A stretch of DNA of 64,000 nucleotides, taken from assembly GCF_015354405.1 (NCBI RefSeq), contig NZ_JADKYP010000017.1, positions 62,001-126,000 of the forward strand, in the 5' to 3' direction. Below, one piece after another: positions 30,909 to 40,153 of the stretch. Under the pieces are notes generated by a model, which saw nothing but the letters and a program-made list of their open reading frames with translations, ran no database searches and was not told where the DNA came from. Positions within the stretch are counted from its first letter, which is position 1; each line of letters starts with the position of its first letter. The translations under genes were made by a program, and so were the position numbers. The DNA comes from Nocardia sp. BSTN01 (GTDB lineage: Bacteria; Actinomycetota; Actinomycetes; Mycobacteriales; Mycobacteriaceae).

Positions 30909-31508
30909 TCAACCGGCAGGCAGCGTGCGCACACCCGACCCGGCGGCCACCGCACCGACCACCGCGCGGAAGGATTCGACATCACGGGCCGGTGGCTTCA
31001 TGCCCACGGCCTCCAGCGCATAGGCCTTGAAGGCTCGCGCCGCCCGGCTCGGCACGTACGGCGTCGGCGAGGCCTGCGCGAAAGATGTTTCGCCGCAGTA
31101 TGTTTCGCCCCAGAACCGGACGTCGGTGCGGGCGCTGCCGATATACCGGTGGGCCCATTCGCGCGCCGGCTCGCCCAGTGCGGATAGATCCCCGGCGACG
31201 GCGAAGGCGTGCGGTATGGGCACCTGCCGCCGGCAGCGCAGCACGCAGCCCAGGTCGAGCACGCCCAGCCCGAGGATCGTCAGTGGCCGGATATCGCCGG
31301 GTGACTCGACCGCGACGGTGACCTCCCAGCCGGCGACGGCGCGGTCGAACAGCCACCCGCCGGCGCACGAGACGACCTCGACCGGGTTGTCCGCGATCAC
31401 GATCAGCTGATATCGCAGCGAGCGCCGGCCGGATTCGGCGACGGCGCATTCGCGCGGAGATTCCGCCGCGTGGGCGTTCGTTGGATACCGGTGCGACACA
31501 GCAGACAT
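30909..31508 (-). CDS. Hypothetical protein divergent to TetR
   Basis: A 199-aa soluble protein of no family I recognise. Its middle has short hydrophobic strands (RYQLIVIADN, WLFDRAVAGWEVTVAV, ILGLGVLDLGCVL) and a C-terminal SRAARAFKAYALEAVG helix. ATG 31508; upstream in-frame ATGs would run into the operator spacer. It converges on the acyltransferase gene (6 nt). Divergent pairing with the TetR at 31680 over a spacer with one strong dyad makes it the probable regulated gene. Confidence 0.72.
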   Translation of the reverse strand: MSAVSHRYPTNAHAAESPRECAVAESGRRSLRYQLIVIADNPVEVVSCAGGWLFDRAVAGWEVTVAVESPGDIRPLTILGLGVLDLGCVLRCRRQVPIPHAFAVAGDLSALGEPAREWAHRYIGSARTDVRFWGETYCGETSFAQASPTPYVPSRAARAFKAYALEAVGMKPPARDVESFRAVVGAVAAGSGVRTLPAG

Positions 31509-31585
31509 AGCACTTCCGTTCCGATCACAACCACCACTGCCTTCCCCGCCTCGGGCGGCCCACATCGCCCGAGCAGAGACTAGTT

Positions 31586-31610
31586 TATTTTCCCCCAGCG
31601 GGAGAAAATA
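31586..31610. promoter_or_regulatory. AT-rich palindromic operator
   Basis: TATTTTCCCCC (31586-31596) and GGGAGAAAATA (31600-31610) form an 11-bp inverted repeat with a 3-base centre and one mismatch. It is strikingly AT-rich compared with its surroundings. It lies midway between the divergent TetR (31680) and 199-aa (31508) genes, so it is the likely TetR binding site. Confidence 0.78.
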
Positions 31611-31679
31611 TTGGCCAAACTCGTACCATCCACCGGACGCGTTGTCCGAACCCGCCGACGACATCCGTAGCCTGAGAGA

Positions 31680-32390
31680 GTGAGCGGCGGGAATACAACC
31701 GGGTCCGGGGCTGGAATCGTGCAGGCATCGCGGCGCGGGCGCGGGCGGCCGCCCCGGCTGAGCCGCGATCGCATCGTCGCCGCCGCACGCGCGCTGCCAC
31801 CGGAAACACTCACCATGAAAGCGGTCGCCGACGCGCTGGGCGTGGATCGCAAATCGCTGAACTATTACGTCAGCGACCGCGACGGGTTACTGGAACTGGT
31901 CGCACTCGACGCCTTCGAAACCGAGATCCGCCGCCTCGACCTGCCCGCCGACGGTGATTGGCGGCAGTTGCTGCACCTGTTCGCCGTCGCGGTCACCGAA
32001 GCCCTCACCCAGGTCGGGGTGCTGATCTCCCATGTGCGATTCCGTGGCCGAGGCGGACTGTCGGCGCTGGCGGAGATCGAGCGGATCTTCCAATCGCTGG
32101 TCTCCGCCGGGTTCGAGCCGATGGAGGCGGGGCGCACCCTGCGGCTGCTCGCCGATATCGCGTACTCGGCGGCGCGCGAGTCCGTGGAGGCGACCCGGGG
32201 CCATGTGGACCTGCAGGCCGAACACGTCGCGCGGACACTGAATTCGGAAGTGGGAGAAGAGTTTCCACTCCTGCGGCAGGTGGCGATCACGCGCGAGAGC
32301 GCCGGGCGGGTGGGCGAGCAGTTCGCATTCGACGTCGACCTCGTGATCGCCGGGCTGGAACGCAAGCTCGAGGCCCGCGCCCGGTCCTGA
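31680..32390 (+). CDS. TetR family transcriptional regulator
   Basis: A 236-aa TetR protein. A 20-residue basic/Gly-rich leader is followed by the DNA-binding domain (RDRIVAAARALPPETLTMKAVADALGVDRKSLNYYVSDRDGLLELV in residues 34-78), with KSLNYYVSDR the recognition region, then a helical ligand domain with SHVRFRGRGG. Start is GTG 31680; a Met at the centre of the helix-turn-helix cannot be used. It probably represses the divergent 199-aa gene and itself through the AT-rich dyad at 31586-31610. Ligand unknown. Confidence 0.88.
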   Translation: MSGGNTTGSGAGIVQASRRGRGRPPRLSRDRIVAAARALPPETLTMKAVADALGVDRKSLNYYVSDRDGLLELVALDAFETEIRRLDLPADGDWRQLLHLFAVAVTEALTQVGVLISHVRFRGRGGLSALAEIERIFQSLVSAGFEPMEAGRTLRLLADIAYSAARESVEATRGHVDLQAEHVARTLNSEVGEEFPLLRQVAITRESAGRVGEQFAFDVDLVIAGLERKLEARARS

Positions 32391-32490
32391 GACCACCGGA
32401 TTTCGATCCCGGTGACCGTAACGCTGGCCGGACCCGGCCGGCGGGTGGTTACCTACCGCACGTCCGGCAGGCTGGAAGAGAGGTCGTGCG

Positions 32491-33423
32491 ATGTCCGTCG
32501 ACGAGGCAACCGATACCGCGGTGCGAGTGGTCCGGCTGGGTAACCACATCGGCGCCCGGATCGAGGGAGTTCGCCTCCGCGGCTCGCTGAACACGGACAT
32601 CGTCGCCACGATCCGCGCGGCCCTGCACCGGCACAAGGTGATCTTCTTCCGCGGCCAGGACCACCTCACCGAGGACGGGCAGTACGAATTCGCGCAACTG
32701 CTCGGCACCCCCACCACGCCGCATCCGACGCTCACCTCCGCGGGGGTGAAGAGTCTGGCCATCGATTCACAGCACGGCCGCTCCAACGTCTGGCACACCG
32801 ACGTCACCTTCGTCGATCGCGTGCCGAAAACCTCGATCCTGCGCGCGGTGTCCCTGCCGTCCTACGGCGGATCCACCACCTGGGCCTCCACCGTGGCCGC
32901 CTACGACTCGCTGGCGCAGCCGCTGCGCGTGCTGGCCGAGAATCTGCGCGCCCGCCACACCAACCGCTACGACTACGCCGCCGAGGCCGACGACCGGCCC
33001 GATGCCGGAACCCGTTCGTACCGAACCGAATTCGAGTCCCGCTACTTCGAGACCGAACATCCGGTGGTGCACGTCCATCCGGAAACCGGGGAACGCGCGC
33101 TGCTGCTGGGCTGCTTCGTCAAGGAGATCGTCGGTGTGTCCACCGCCGAATCGCGGGCGCTGTTTCGCCTGTTCCAGGATCGGGTGACCCGGCTCGAGCA
33201 CACCACCCGCTGGGATTGGGCGCCCGGCGATGTGGCGATCTGGGACAACCACGCCACCCAGCACTACGCGATCGACGACTACGACGGCGCCGAACACCGC
33301 CGGCTCACCCGCATCACGCTGGCCGGCGACGTACCCGTCGGCGTCGACGGCCGTCCCAGTACGGTGATATCCGGTGACGCTGCGGCCTATTCCCGCCCGC
33401 AGTCGCTGTCGCGGGCGGCGTGA
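32491..33423 (+). CDS. TauD/TfdA family Fe(II)/2-oxoglutarate dioxygenase
   Basis: A 310-aa alpha-ketoglutarate-dependent dioxygenase. The facial-triad HxD appears in [10 protein letters not shown] (about residue 102) and the distal His plus the 2OG-binding Arg in [20 protein letters not shown] near residue 265. [10 protein letters not shown] and the KVIFFRGQ strand are typical of TauD/AtsK. It should hydroxylate a sulfonate, sulfate ester or similar small organic acid. ATG 32491 with AGAGAGG upstream. It lies on its own ahead of the osmoprotectant transporter; no sulfonate transporter is present, so the substrate stays open. Confidence 0.9.
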   Translation: MSVDEATDTAVRVVRLGNHIGARIEGVRLRGSLNTDIVATIRAALHRHKVIFFRGQDHLTEDGQYEFAQLLGTPTTPHPTLTSAGVKSLAIDSQHGRSNVWHTDVTFVDRVPKTSILRAVSLPSYGGSTTWASTVAAYDSLAQPLRVLAENLRARHTNRYDYAAEADDRPDAGTRSYRTEFESRYFETEHPVVHVHPETGERALLLGCFVKEIVGVSTAESRALFRLFQDRVTRLEHTTRWDWAPGDVAIWDNHATQHYAIDDYDGAEHRRLTRITLAGDVPVGVDGRPSTVISGDAAAYSRPQSLSRAA

Positions 33424-33582
33424 CGGCTACGTGCCGCGGGCGGCACGAAGGCTACTGCCCGGCGCGGCGTGCACCGCGCGGCGTGCGGAACCGGAGCCGT
33501 ACTGTCATTTAGTCTTTGACCAACCTGCGCCCGGTGGCGGCGCGCGGACAGGTGCCGGCGCAGGGCTGACGATGGGAGTCCC

Positions 33583-34227
33583 GTGAACCTGTGGAACTAC
33601 ATCCGAGGGCGGGGTGACACTCTGGCCTTCCTCACCTATCAGCATGCGTCACTGGCGTTTCAGACAGTTCTGGTCGGCACGATCGTCGCCGTACTCATCG
33701 CGATGGCGGTCTACCGGCTGCCGCTGCTGTCGCAGCTCTCGCTCACCTCGAGCCGGGTCGCGCTGACCATTCCGTCGCTGGCGCTGCTGGCCCTGCTACT
33801 GGTCCCGTTCGGGCTGGGTGTGGTCCCGTCGTTCATCATGCTGGCGTTCTTCGCCGCCCTGCCGGTGATCGGCAACGCGATCGTGGGGTTGCGCTCGGTA
33901 CCGCCCTCGGTGGTGGAATCCGCACGCGGAATCGGTTTTTCACGCACCCGCATCCTGCTCACCGTCGAGTTGCCGATCGCGTGGCCGGTGATCCTGACCG
34001 GTATCCGGGTCTCCACGCAGATGATCGTCGGTGTCGCCGCCATCGTCGCCTACGTTCTCGGGCCGGGCCTGGGATCGCTGATCTTCAACGGCCTGTCGCG
34101 ACTGGGCGGCGCGAACGCGCTGGAGACCGCGGCCACGGGCACCATCCTCATCGTCATCGTGGCGCTGGTGTTCGACGCGCTACTCGTTCTGCTGGGCCGC
34201 CTCACCATCGCCGAAGGACTCTCATGA
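33583..34227 (+). CDS. Osmoprotectant ABC transporter permease (OpuCB/OsmW-like)
   Basis: A 214-aa inner-membrane permease with five to six helices. ALTIPSLALLALLLVPFGLG and the EAA-like loop GLRSVPPSVVESARGIGFSRTRIL are typical of glycine-betaine/choline permeases. GTG 33583 follows the sequence GGGAGTCCC. Its stop overlaps the ATG of the ATPase gene (ATGA). With the second permease (35507), the ATPase and the lipoprotein it forms an OpuC/OsmVWXY-type importer for quaternary-amine osmoprotectants. Confidence 0.9.
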   Translation: MNLWNYIRGRGDTLAFLTYQHASLAFQTVLVGTIVAVLIAMAVYRLPLLSQLSLTSSRVALTIPSLALLALLLVPFGLGVVPSFIMLAFFAALPVIGNAIVGLRSVPPSVVESARGIGFSRTRILLTVELPIAWPVILTGIRVSTQMIVGVAAIVAYVLGPGLGSLIFNGLSRLGGANALETAATGTILIVIVALVFDALLVLLGRLTIAEGLS

Positions 34228-35510
34228 CCGACGCTGTGACCGAACGGCCCGGACCGGCGACGCCGGAACGCAATGTCACCGGGGCGTCCATCGTCCTCGA
34301 CTCGGTCGTCAAGAGGTACAAGGGCCAGGACAAGCCGGCCGTCGCCCGCCTCGACCTCGAGATCGAGGCAGGACAGATCGTCGCCTTCGTCGGCCCCTCC
34401 GGATGCGGGAAGACGACCACTCTCAAGATGATCAACCGCCTCATCGAGCCGACCGAGGGCCGCATCTTCATCGGCGGGCGCGACGTCACCCGCGAGGACC
34501 CGGACAAACTCCGGCAGTCGATCGGCTACGTCATCCAATCCGGCGGCCTGTTTCCGCACTGGTCGGTGCGCAAGAACGTCGGCGCGATCCCCCGGGTTCT
34601 CGGCTGGGACAAGAAGCGGATCGCCGAACGCACCGACTATCTGCTCGAACTCGTCGGTCTGGATCCCGGAACATTCGCCGACCGGCTCCCCAAGGACATG
34701 TCCGGCGGCCAGCAGCAGCGCGTCGGAGTCGCGCGGGCGCTGGCCGCCGATCCGCCGGTACTGCTGATGGACGAGCCGTTCGGCGCCGTCGACCCGATCA
34801 CCCGAGTTCGCCTGCAGGACAGCCTCATCGGGATTCAGCACGAACTCGGCAAGACGATCGTCGTCGTCACCCACGATTTCGAGGAGGCCACCAAACTCGG
34901 CGACAAGGTGCTGATCCTGTCCGAGGGCGGGCATGTCGAACAGTACGCACGGCCCGAGGAGATCCTCACCGCACCGGCCACGCCCTTCGTCGAGGAATTC
35001 GTCGGCTCCGGCGCCAAACTCGCCTATCTGACCGTGCAGCGGGTGCGTGACGTGGAGTGGGACGACGTCGTCACCGCCCGCATCGGAGAGCCGTCGCAGG
35101 CGGTGATCCAGCGCGCGCGGGCCGCCGGGCAGACCTGGGTGGTGGTCGTCGACGCCGCCGGGCGGCCGCGGTCGTGGCCCTCGCTCACCGAACTGGCGAG
35201 CAAACCGGAGGTGTCGGACTACCTCGATCGGCGGTTGCCGGTCGTCGCGCGCTCCTCGACGCTCAACGACGCCCTCGACGCGATGCTGGCGGCCAGTCAG
35301 GGCGCGGCCCTGGTGACCGACGGACGCGGCGCGGTCGTCGGCTCGATCGGCATCGGCGCGGTGACCGAGACCATCCAGGCCGCACTCGCCGACGTGCGCT
35401 CCGAGGAACACGACACCTCCTACGAAACCTACGTCGACGGAACCGATCCCGCGCCCACCCCGGTGGTCGCCGCCGACGACGACGAGCACGAATCGGCCGG
35501 GCAGTCATGA
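34224..35510 (+). CDS. Osmoprotectant ABC transporter ATP-binding protein
   Basis: A 428-aa ATPase. Walker A GPSGCGKTTT near residue 57, signature SGGQQQRVGVARALA near 158, Walker B VLLMDEPFGAVD and the H-loop VVVTHDFEEA. A C-terminal pair of CBS-like segments (about 260-390) is expected for OpuCA/ProV-type proteins and would sense ionic strength, followed by an acidic tail rich in Asp and Glu. ATG 34224 inside the permease stop; ATGA overlap to the next permease at 35507. The longer open frame from 33981 is a shadow of the permease gene. Confidence 0.95.
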   Translation: MTDAVTERPGPATPERNVTGASIVLDSVVKRYKGQDKPAVARLDLEIEAGQIVAFVGPSGCGKTTTLKMINRLIEPTEGRIFIGGRDVTREDPDKLRQSIGYVIQSGGLFPHWSVRKNVGAIPRVLGWDKKRIAERTDYLLELVGLDPGTFADRLPKDMSGGQQQRVGVARALAADPPVLLMDEPFGAVDPITRVRLQDSLIGIQHELGKTIVVVTHDFEEATKLGDKVLILSEGGHVEQYARPEEILTAPATPFVEEFVGSGAKLAYLTVQRVRDVEWDDVVTARIGEPSQAVIQRARAAGQTWVVVVDAAGRPRSWPSLTELASKPEVSDYLDRRLPVVARSSTLNDALDAMLAASQGAALVTDGRGAVVGSIGIGAVTETIQAALADVRSEEHDTSYETYVDGTDPAPTPVVAADDDEHESAGQS

Positions 35511-36244
35511 CCCGCCTGCGCCGGCTGCCGATGGACGTCTGGTTCGAGCCGTTGATCATCCTCGTCATCGGCATCGGCTACATCGTCTGGTATCGGTCGA
35601 CGACGTTCACCCCGACCGAGCAGGCCTCGCTGGCCTGGTCCAACCTGCAGACCACGATCTGGTCGCATATCAAGCTGACCGTGGTGGCCACGGTGATCGT
35701 GGTCGTCGTCGCGATTCCGCTGGGTATCGCGCTGACCCGGCCGTCGCTGAAACGCCTGGAGCCGATCGCGGTCAACATCGCCAACATCGGCCAGGCGGCA
35801 CCGGCGGTCGGGCTGCTGGTGTTGTTCACCTTCTGGCTCGGCACCGGGTTTCGCACGGCGGTCGTCGGTTTGGTGGTGTACGCGATTCTGCCGATCCTGC
35901 AGAACACCATCATCGGCCTGCGACAGGTGGATCAGCGCACCATCGAGGCCTCGCGCGGGATCGGGTTCTCCGCCGCCCGCACCCTGGTACGGGTGGAGTT
36001 GCCGCTCGCGGTGCCCGTGATCCTCAACGGGGTGCGCACCGCCCTGGTGATCCTGGTCGGCACCGCCACCCTGAGCACCTTCATCGGCGCCACCAGCCTC
36101 GGCACCCTGATCACCACGGGCGTCACCCTGTTCCTGCCGAAACTGCTCGTGTCCGGAGCGATTCTGGTCGGACTGCTGGCGTTGATCATCGACTGGCTGG
36201 GCCGACTCGTCGAACTGGCCGCGACCCCGCGAGGTGTGTCATGA
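35507..36244 (+). CDS. Osmoprotectant ABC transporter permease (second)
   Basis: A 245-aa permease of the OpuCD/OsmY class. A first hydrophobic segment IILVIGIGYIVWY lies outside the conserved BPD domain. Five helices follow with the EAA loop GLRQVDQRTIEASRGIGFSAARTL. ATG 35507 overlaps the ATPase stop; stop 36244 overlaps the start of the binding protein. It is a paralogue of the permease at 33583, and together they are expected to form the heterodimeric channel. Confidence 0.93.
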   Translation: MTRLRRLPMDVWFEPLIILVIGIGYIVWYRSTTFTPTEQASLAWSNLQTTIWSHIKLTVVATVIVVVVAIPLGIALTRPSLKRLEPIAVNIANIGQAAPAVGLLVLFTFWLGTGFRTAVVGLVVYAILPILQNTIIGLRQVDQRTIEASRGIGFSAARTLVRVELPLAVPVILNGVRTALVILVGTATLSTFIGATSLGTLITTGVTLFLPKLLVSGAILVGLLALIIDWLGRLVELAATPRGVS

Positions 36245-37218
36245 GGTCTATACGGGCCCTGACACTGTGCGCGATCGTGCTCGCGGTGTCGATGATCGGC
36301 GGCTGCGGGCTGGTCAGCTCGTCGGGAACCTTCCACGATGCCGCCCTGCCCGGCGGGCAACGACCGCTCGACGGCGCGAAACTCGTGGTGACGTCGAAAA
36401 GTTTCACCGAGGGCGTGCTGCTGGGCAAGATCACCGCGACCTATCTGGCCGCGGCCGGCGCGAAAGTCACCGACCTGACCGGCGCACCGGGTTCGGCGTC
36501 GTCGCGGCAGGCTCAGCTCAACGGTGACGCCGACATCCTGTGGGAGTACGCCGGTACCGGCTGGGTCAACTACCACAACGAAACCGAGACGATCTCCGAT
36601 CCGCAGGAACTCTGGCAGCGCGTGCACGACATCGAGAAGCGTGAGCACAACCTGGAGTGGCTGCCGCCGGCGAATTTCAACGACACCTACGCCTTCGGGG
36701 TGTCGACGCCGACCGCGCAACGGCTCGGGGTGAAGTCGCTGTCGGATGTGGCGGCATTGCCGGTGCGCGACCGCACGTTCTGCGTCGACGACGAATTCTT
36801 CAGCCGCGCCGACGGTTTCATTCCGATGCTGCAGAAATACGGTATCCCCTACAACGATCCGAACGGGGTGCCCACCTCCAACGTCACCCGGATGGACGCC
36901 GGCGTCGTCTACACCGCGACGGCCAAGAGCGCGCCGTGCAATTTCGGCATGATCTACACCACCGACGGCCGGGTGAAGAATCTGAATCTCGTCGTGCTCG
37001 ACGACGACGAGAAGTTCTTTCTGCCCTACAGCGGCGCCGCCGTCGTGCGCGGGGAGATCCTGGACCGCTATCCGCAGTTGCGTCAGCTGCTGGGCACGAT
37101 TTCCGAGCGGCTGACCAATGATCTGATGCAGGAACTCAACGGCCGCGTCGACATCGACGGCGAGGATCCCGCCGATGTCGCCTACGACTGGTTGAAGAGC
37201 GAAAAGCTCATCGAGTAG
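36241..37218 (+). CDS. Osmoprotectant-binding lipoprotein (OpuCC/ProX-type)
   Basis: A 325-aa exported lipoprotein with lipobox MIGGC (Cys near 22) after a hydrophobic leader. It is a type II periplasmic-binding fold with the family start KLVVTSKSFTEGVLLGKI. A conserved DILWEYAGTGWV segment and FNDTYAFGV lie in the ligand cleft. It binds glycine betaine, choline or carnitine and hands them to the permeases. ATG 36241 (ATGA overlap). Last gene of the operon; the convergent aconitase follows after 6 nt. Confidence 0.93.
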   Translation: MRSIRALTLCAIVLAVSMIGGCGLVSSSGTFHDAALPGGQRPLDGAKLVVTSKSFTEGVLLGKITATYLAAAGAKVTDLTGAPGSASSRQAQLNGDADILWEYAGTGWVNYHNETETISDPQELWQRVHDIEKREHNLEWLPPANFNDTYAFGVSTPTAQRLGVKSLSDVAALPVRDRTFCVDDEFFSRADGFIPMLQKYGIPYNDPNGVPTSNVTRMDAGVVYTATAKSAPCNFGMIYTTDGRVKNLNLVVLDDDEKFFLPYSGAAVVRGEILDRYPQLRQLLGTISERLTNDLMQELNGRVDIDGEDPADVAYDWLKSEKLIE

Positions 37219-37224
37219 AAACGC

Positions 37225-39231
37225 TCAGCGATCCGACATCTCCCGTGCCGCCTGCGCTGCCGCGAGCCGCGGAATGATGCCGCCGGCCAGGACCGTTTCC
37301 ACCTGCCGGCCCGAAAGCCGGTGGCGCAGTGGAATATCCACGTTCGCGGTGACGTCGTGGGCGGTGACCACGGAACCGGCGGTGAGGGCCGCCCGTAGCT
37401 CCTCGATGCGCAGCACGTCACCCACCCCGATCCGGCCGTAATCGGCGGGGTCGGCGAATTCGAGGGCGACGATGCCGAAATTGGCCAGATTCTGCCAGTG
37501 GATACGCGCATACGATTTCGCGATCACCGCCCGCAACCCCAGATACCGCGGCGCGATCGCGGCATGTTCGCGCGACGATCCCTGCCCGTAATTGTCGCCG
37601 CCCACGACGATATGTCCGGTGGTACCGGAGATCTCGGCCGCGTGCCGCGGATAGTCCGGATCGATACGGGTGAAAGCGAATTCGGCGAGTTTCGGGATAT
37701 TCGAGCGGAACGGCAGTGCCCGCGCTCCGGCCGGGGAGATGTCGTCGGTGGAAATGTTGTCACCGACCACGAGCAGGACCGGCGCCTCGATCACATTCGG
37801 CAGCGGATCGAAATCCGGCAGCGCGGAGATGTTGGGGCCCTTCACCAATTCCACCGTGCGCGCCTCGGCCACCGGCAGCGGCGGCACCAGCATCGCGGTG
37901 TTGACCGAGGCGTGTGCGGGCAGGTTCAGCACCGGATGGTCGAGGCCCAGTTCGTCGGCGAGATCGCGCGGATCGGTGATCGTCGCGGTCAGCGCGGACG
38001 CGGCGGCGGTCTCCGGCGAACACAACCACACCGCGTCCTCGTCGGTGCCCGAACGGCCCGGAAAATTGCGCGGCATCGTGCGCAGGGAATTGCGGCCGAC
38101 GGCCGGCGCCTGCCCCATACCGATACAGCCCATACATCCGGACTGGTGGATGCGCGCCCCGGCGCGGATCAGTTCGAACGTGGCGCCCATCCTGGTCAGA
38201 TCCTCGAAGATCTCCCGCGAGGACGGATTGACGTCGAAGCTGACGTCGCTGTGGGTCTGCCGGCCGGAGACGATGGCGGCGGCCATCGCGAAATCCCGCA
38301 GCCCGGGGTTGGCCGACGACCCGATCACCACCTGCGCGACCGGTTCCCCGGCGACCTCGCGCACCGGAACCACGTCGCCGGGTGAGGAGGGCCGGGCGAT
38401 CAGCGGCTCGATCGCGGACAGGTCGATGTGCTCGTCGAGGTCGTAGGCCGCGCCCGCGTCGGCCACCAGTTCGGTGAAGTCGCCGGCACGATCCTCGGCG
38501 CGCAGGAATTCGCGCACCGCGTCGTCGGCCGGAAAGACCGTGGTGGTGGCGCCGAGTTCGGCGCCCATATTCGCGATCACGTGCCGATCCATCGCCGTGA
38601 GTCCCGCCAGGCCGGGACCGTGATACTCGATGATCCGGTTCACGCCGCCCTTGACGCCGTGGCGGCGCAACATCTCCAGGATCACATCCTTGGCCGAACA
38701 CCAGGGCGGCAGCTCTCCGGTCAGTTCGACGCCCCAGATCTGGGGCATGGTGATGTAGAGCGGCTCGCCGGCCATGGCGAGCGCCACCTCGAGACCGCCG
38801 ACGCCGATCGCGAGCATGCCCAGCGACCCGCCGGCCGGCGTATGTGAATCCGAGCCGACCATCGTGACGCCGGGTCTGCCGAAACGCTGCATATGGGTCG
38901 GATGCGAGACACCGTTGCCCGGTTTCGAGAACCACAGCCCGTAGCGGCGGCAGGCCGACAGCAGGAATTCGTGGTCCTGGGCGTTCTTGTCGTCGGTCTG
39001 CAACAGGTTGTGGTCGACGTACTGTGCGCTGAGTTCGGTGCGCACCCGGTCGAGCCCGAGCGCCTCGAGTTCCTGCATCACCAGGGTGCCGGTGGCGTCC
39101 TGGGTGAGCGTCTGGTCGATGCGCAGCGCGATCTCCTCCCCCGGGCGCATCCGGCCCGACACCAGATGGGACTCGATCAACTTCTGGGCGACGGTGCGCG
39201 GGCCGTCCGTGTGCGGCTGCTGGCCGGTCAT
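37225..39231 (-). CDS. Aconitate hydratase, compact (TIGR01342-like) type
   Basis: A 668-aa aconitase, shorter than the 890-aa AcnA and about the length of the putative-aconitase subgroup. It has SDSHTPAGGSLGMLAIGVGG (substrate/metal-binding), HQSGCMGCIGMGQAP with two cluster cysteines, and the C-terminal swivel domain with GGDNYGQGSSREHAA. Where most aconitases read GSCTNS the sequence is IGSSANPG, so the first cluster Cys is missing at its canonical place. It should interconvert citrate and isocitrate, or process the methylcitrate made by the prp genes at 48-52 kb, if the cluster assembles. ATG 39231 with GGAGGGCAG upstream; the open frame continues to 39471 but is not needed. Confidence 0.86.
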   Translation of the reverse strand: MTGQQPHTDGPRTVAQKLIESHLVSGRMRPGEEIALRIDQTLTQDATGTLVMQELEALGLDRVRTELSAQYVDHNLLQTDDKNAQDHEFLLSACRRYGLWFSKPGNGVSHPTHMQRFGRPGVTMVGSDSHTPAGGSLGMLAIGVGGLEVALAMAGEPLYITMPQIWGVELTGELPPWCSAKDVILEMLRRHGVKGGVNRIIEYHGPGLAGLTAMDRHVIANMGAELGATTTVFPADDAVREFLRAEDRAGDFTELVADAGAAYDLDEHIDLSAIEPLIARPSSPGDVVPVREVAGEPVAQVVIGSSANPGLRDFAMAAAIVSGRQTHSDVSFDVNPSSREIFEDLTRMGATFELIRAGARIHQSGCMGCIGMGQAPAVGRNSLRTMPRNFPGRSGTDEDAVWLCSPETAAASALTATITDPRDLADELGLDHPVLNLPAHASVNTAMLVPPLPVAEARTVELVKGPNISALPDFDPLPNVIEAPVLLVVGDNISTDDISPAGARALPFRSNIPKLAEFAFTRIDPDYPRHAAEISGTTGHIVVGGDNYGQGSSREHAAIAPRYLGLRAVIAKSYARIHWQNLANFGIVALEFADPADYGRIGVGDVLRIEELRAALTAGSVVTAHDVTANVDIPLRHRLSGRQVETVLAGGIIPRLAAAQAAREMSDR

Positions 39232-39377
39232 CTGCCCTCCTCTGCCCGGGTCCGCGGGATCGCCGGGGCCGGGCGCGTCGTCGGTGCGCCAGTCCCTTCC
39301 AGGATGCGCCGATCTACGCCGGCGCGCCGCAACCGGTCCCGGGACCTGCACACCGGCTCGCGCCCTGGAGGGCCCCT

Positions 39378-40127
39378 TCAGCGCGGGCCGCGCCGAAATA
39401 CCTTGCCGGTCAACGGGTCTCGCTCCGTGAGGCAGTACACCCCGCCCACCGGATCGTTCATCACCAGCCACTGCGCGCCGCGGTGCGCGCGCCGGGCGCC
39501 CAGCGATTCGTGCCAGGTCGCCACCGCCTCGACATCGGCGCAGGCGATATCGATATGGGCCCCCGGCATCTGTTCGCTGTCCAGGCGCTGCATCAGGATC
39601 CGGACCGGCAGGTGTGCGGGGACGAGCAGCCGGGTGAACTCGGCGCGACCGGTGCGCTGCACGGGCCAGCCGGTGAGCGCGGCCCAGAATTCGACCTCGC
39701 CGTCGTAGCCGGACGGCGGGATATCGAAACAGAGCTGATCGACCCGGCTGAGACTGCCGTCGGGTCCGGTCACCGGCGCGGGGATATGCCGCCCGTCGCC
39801 GGTGGTCAGGCAGAACGGCAGGCCGTGCGGGGACCGCGCGAGCGACCAGGTGTCGTGATCGGCGACCAGGGTCGCGCCGAGAGCACGCGCCGCGCGGCGA
39901 GCGCGGTCGAGATCGACGACATCGATGTCGAGATGGGCGCCACCGTCCCCGCCGACCGCCTGCGCCGCCTGGTAGGCGTCACCGGTCGCCGGGTCGAGAG
40001 TCGCGAACTCGGCGTGCTCACCCTGACGGGCCGACAGCCCGGTGCCGGTCACCGCTGTCCAGAAGGCGAAGGCGTCGTCGAACCGCGCGGCGGGCCGGTC
40101 GATGTACATCCAGCTCCAGCGAATCAT
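39378..40127 (-). CDS. VOC family protein (two glyoxalase-like domains)
   Basis: A 249-aa protein with two vicinal-oxygen-chelate repeats, each about 115 residues. The first begins MYIDRPAARFDDAFAFWTAVTG and the second DQLCFDIPPSGYDGEVEFW; each ends with a dxxGhpFCL- or DPVGGVYCL-type strand. Metal binding is possible, though several canonical His/Glu positions look altered. ATG 40127 has GGAGGAACGC immediately upstream, the best ribosome site of the frame. It is the second of two minus-strand genes after the enoyl-CoA hydratase (26-nt gap), perhaps one unit. Substrate unknown. Confidence 0.86.
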   Translation of the reverse strand: MIRWSWMYIDRPAARFDDAFAFWTAVTGTGLSARQGEHAEFATLDPATGDAYQAAQAVGGDGGAHLDIDVVDLDRARRAARALGATLVADHDTWSLARSPHGLPFCLTTGDGRHIPAPVTGPDGSLSRVDQLCFDIPPSGYDGEVEFWAALTGWPVQRTGRAEFTRLLVPAHLPVRILMQRLDSEQMPGAHIDIACADVEAVATWHESLGARRAHRGAQWLVMNDPVGGVYCLTERDPLTGKVFRRGPR

Positions 40128-40153
40128 GCGTTCCTCCAGGGGCACCGGTCGGT

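Noticed and set aside
33431-33446. Short hairpin GTGCCG-CGGG-CGGCAC after the TauD gene as a terminator
   Set aside because: Only a 6-bp stem with no T-run; too weak to call in this GC-rich sequence.
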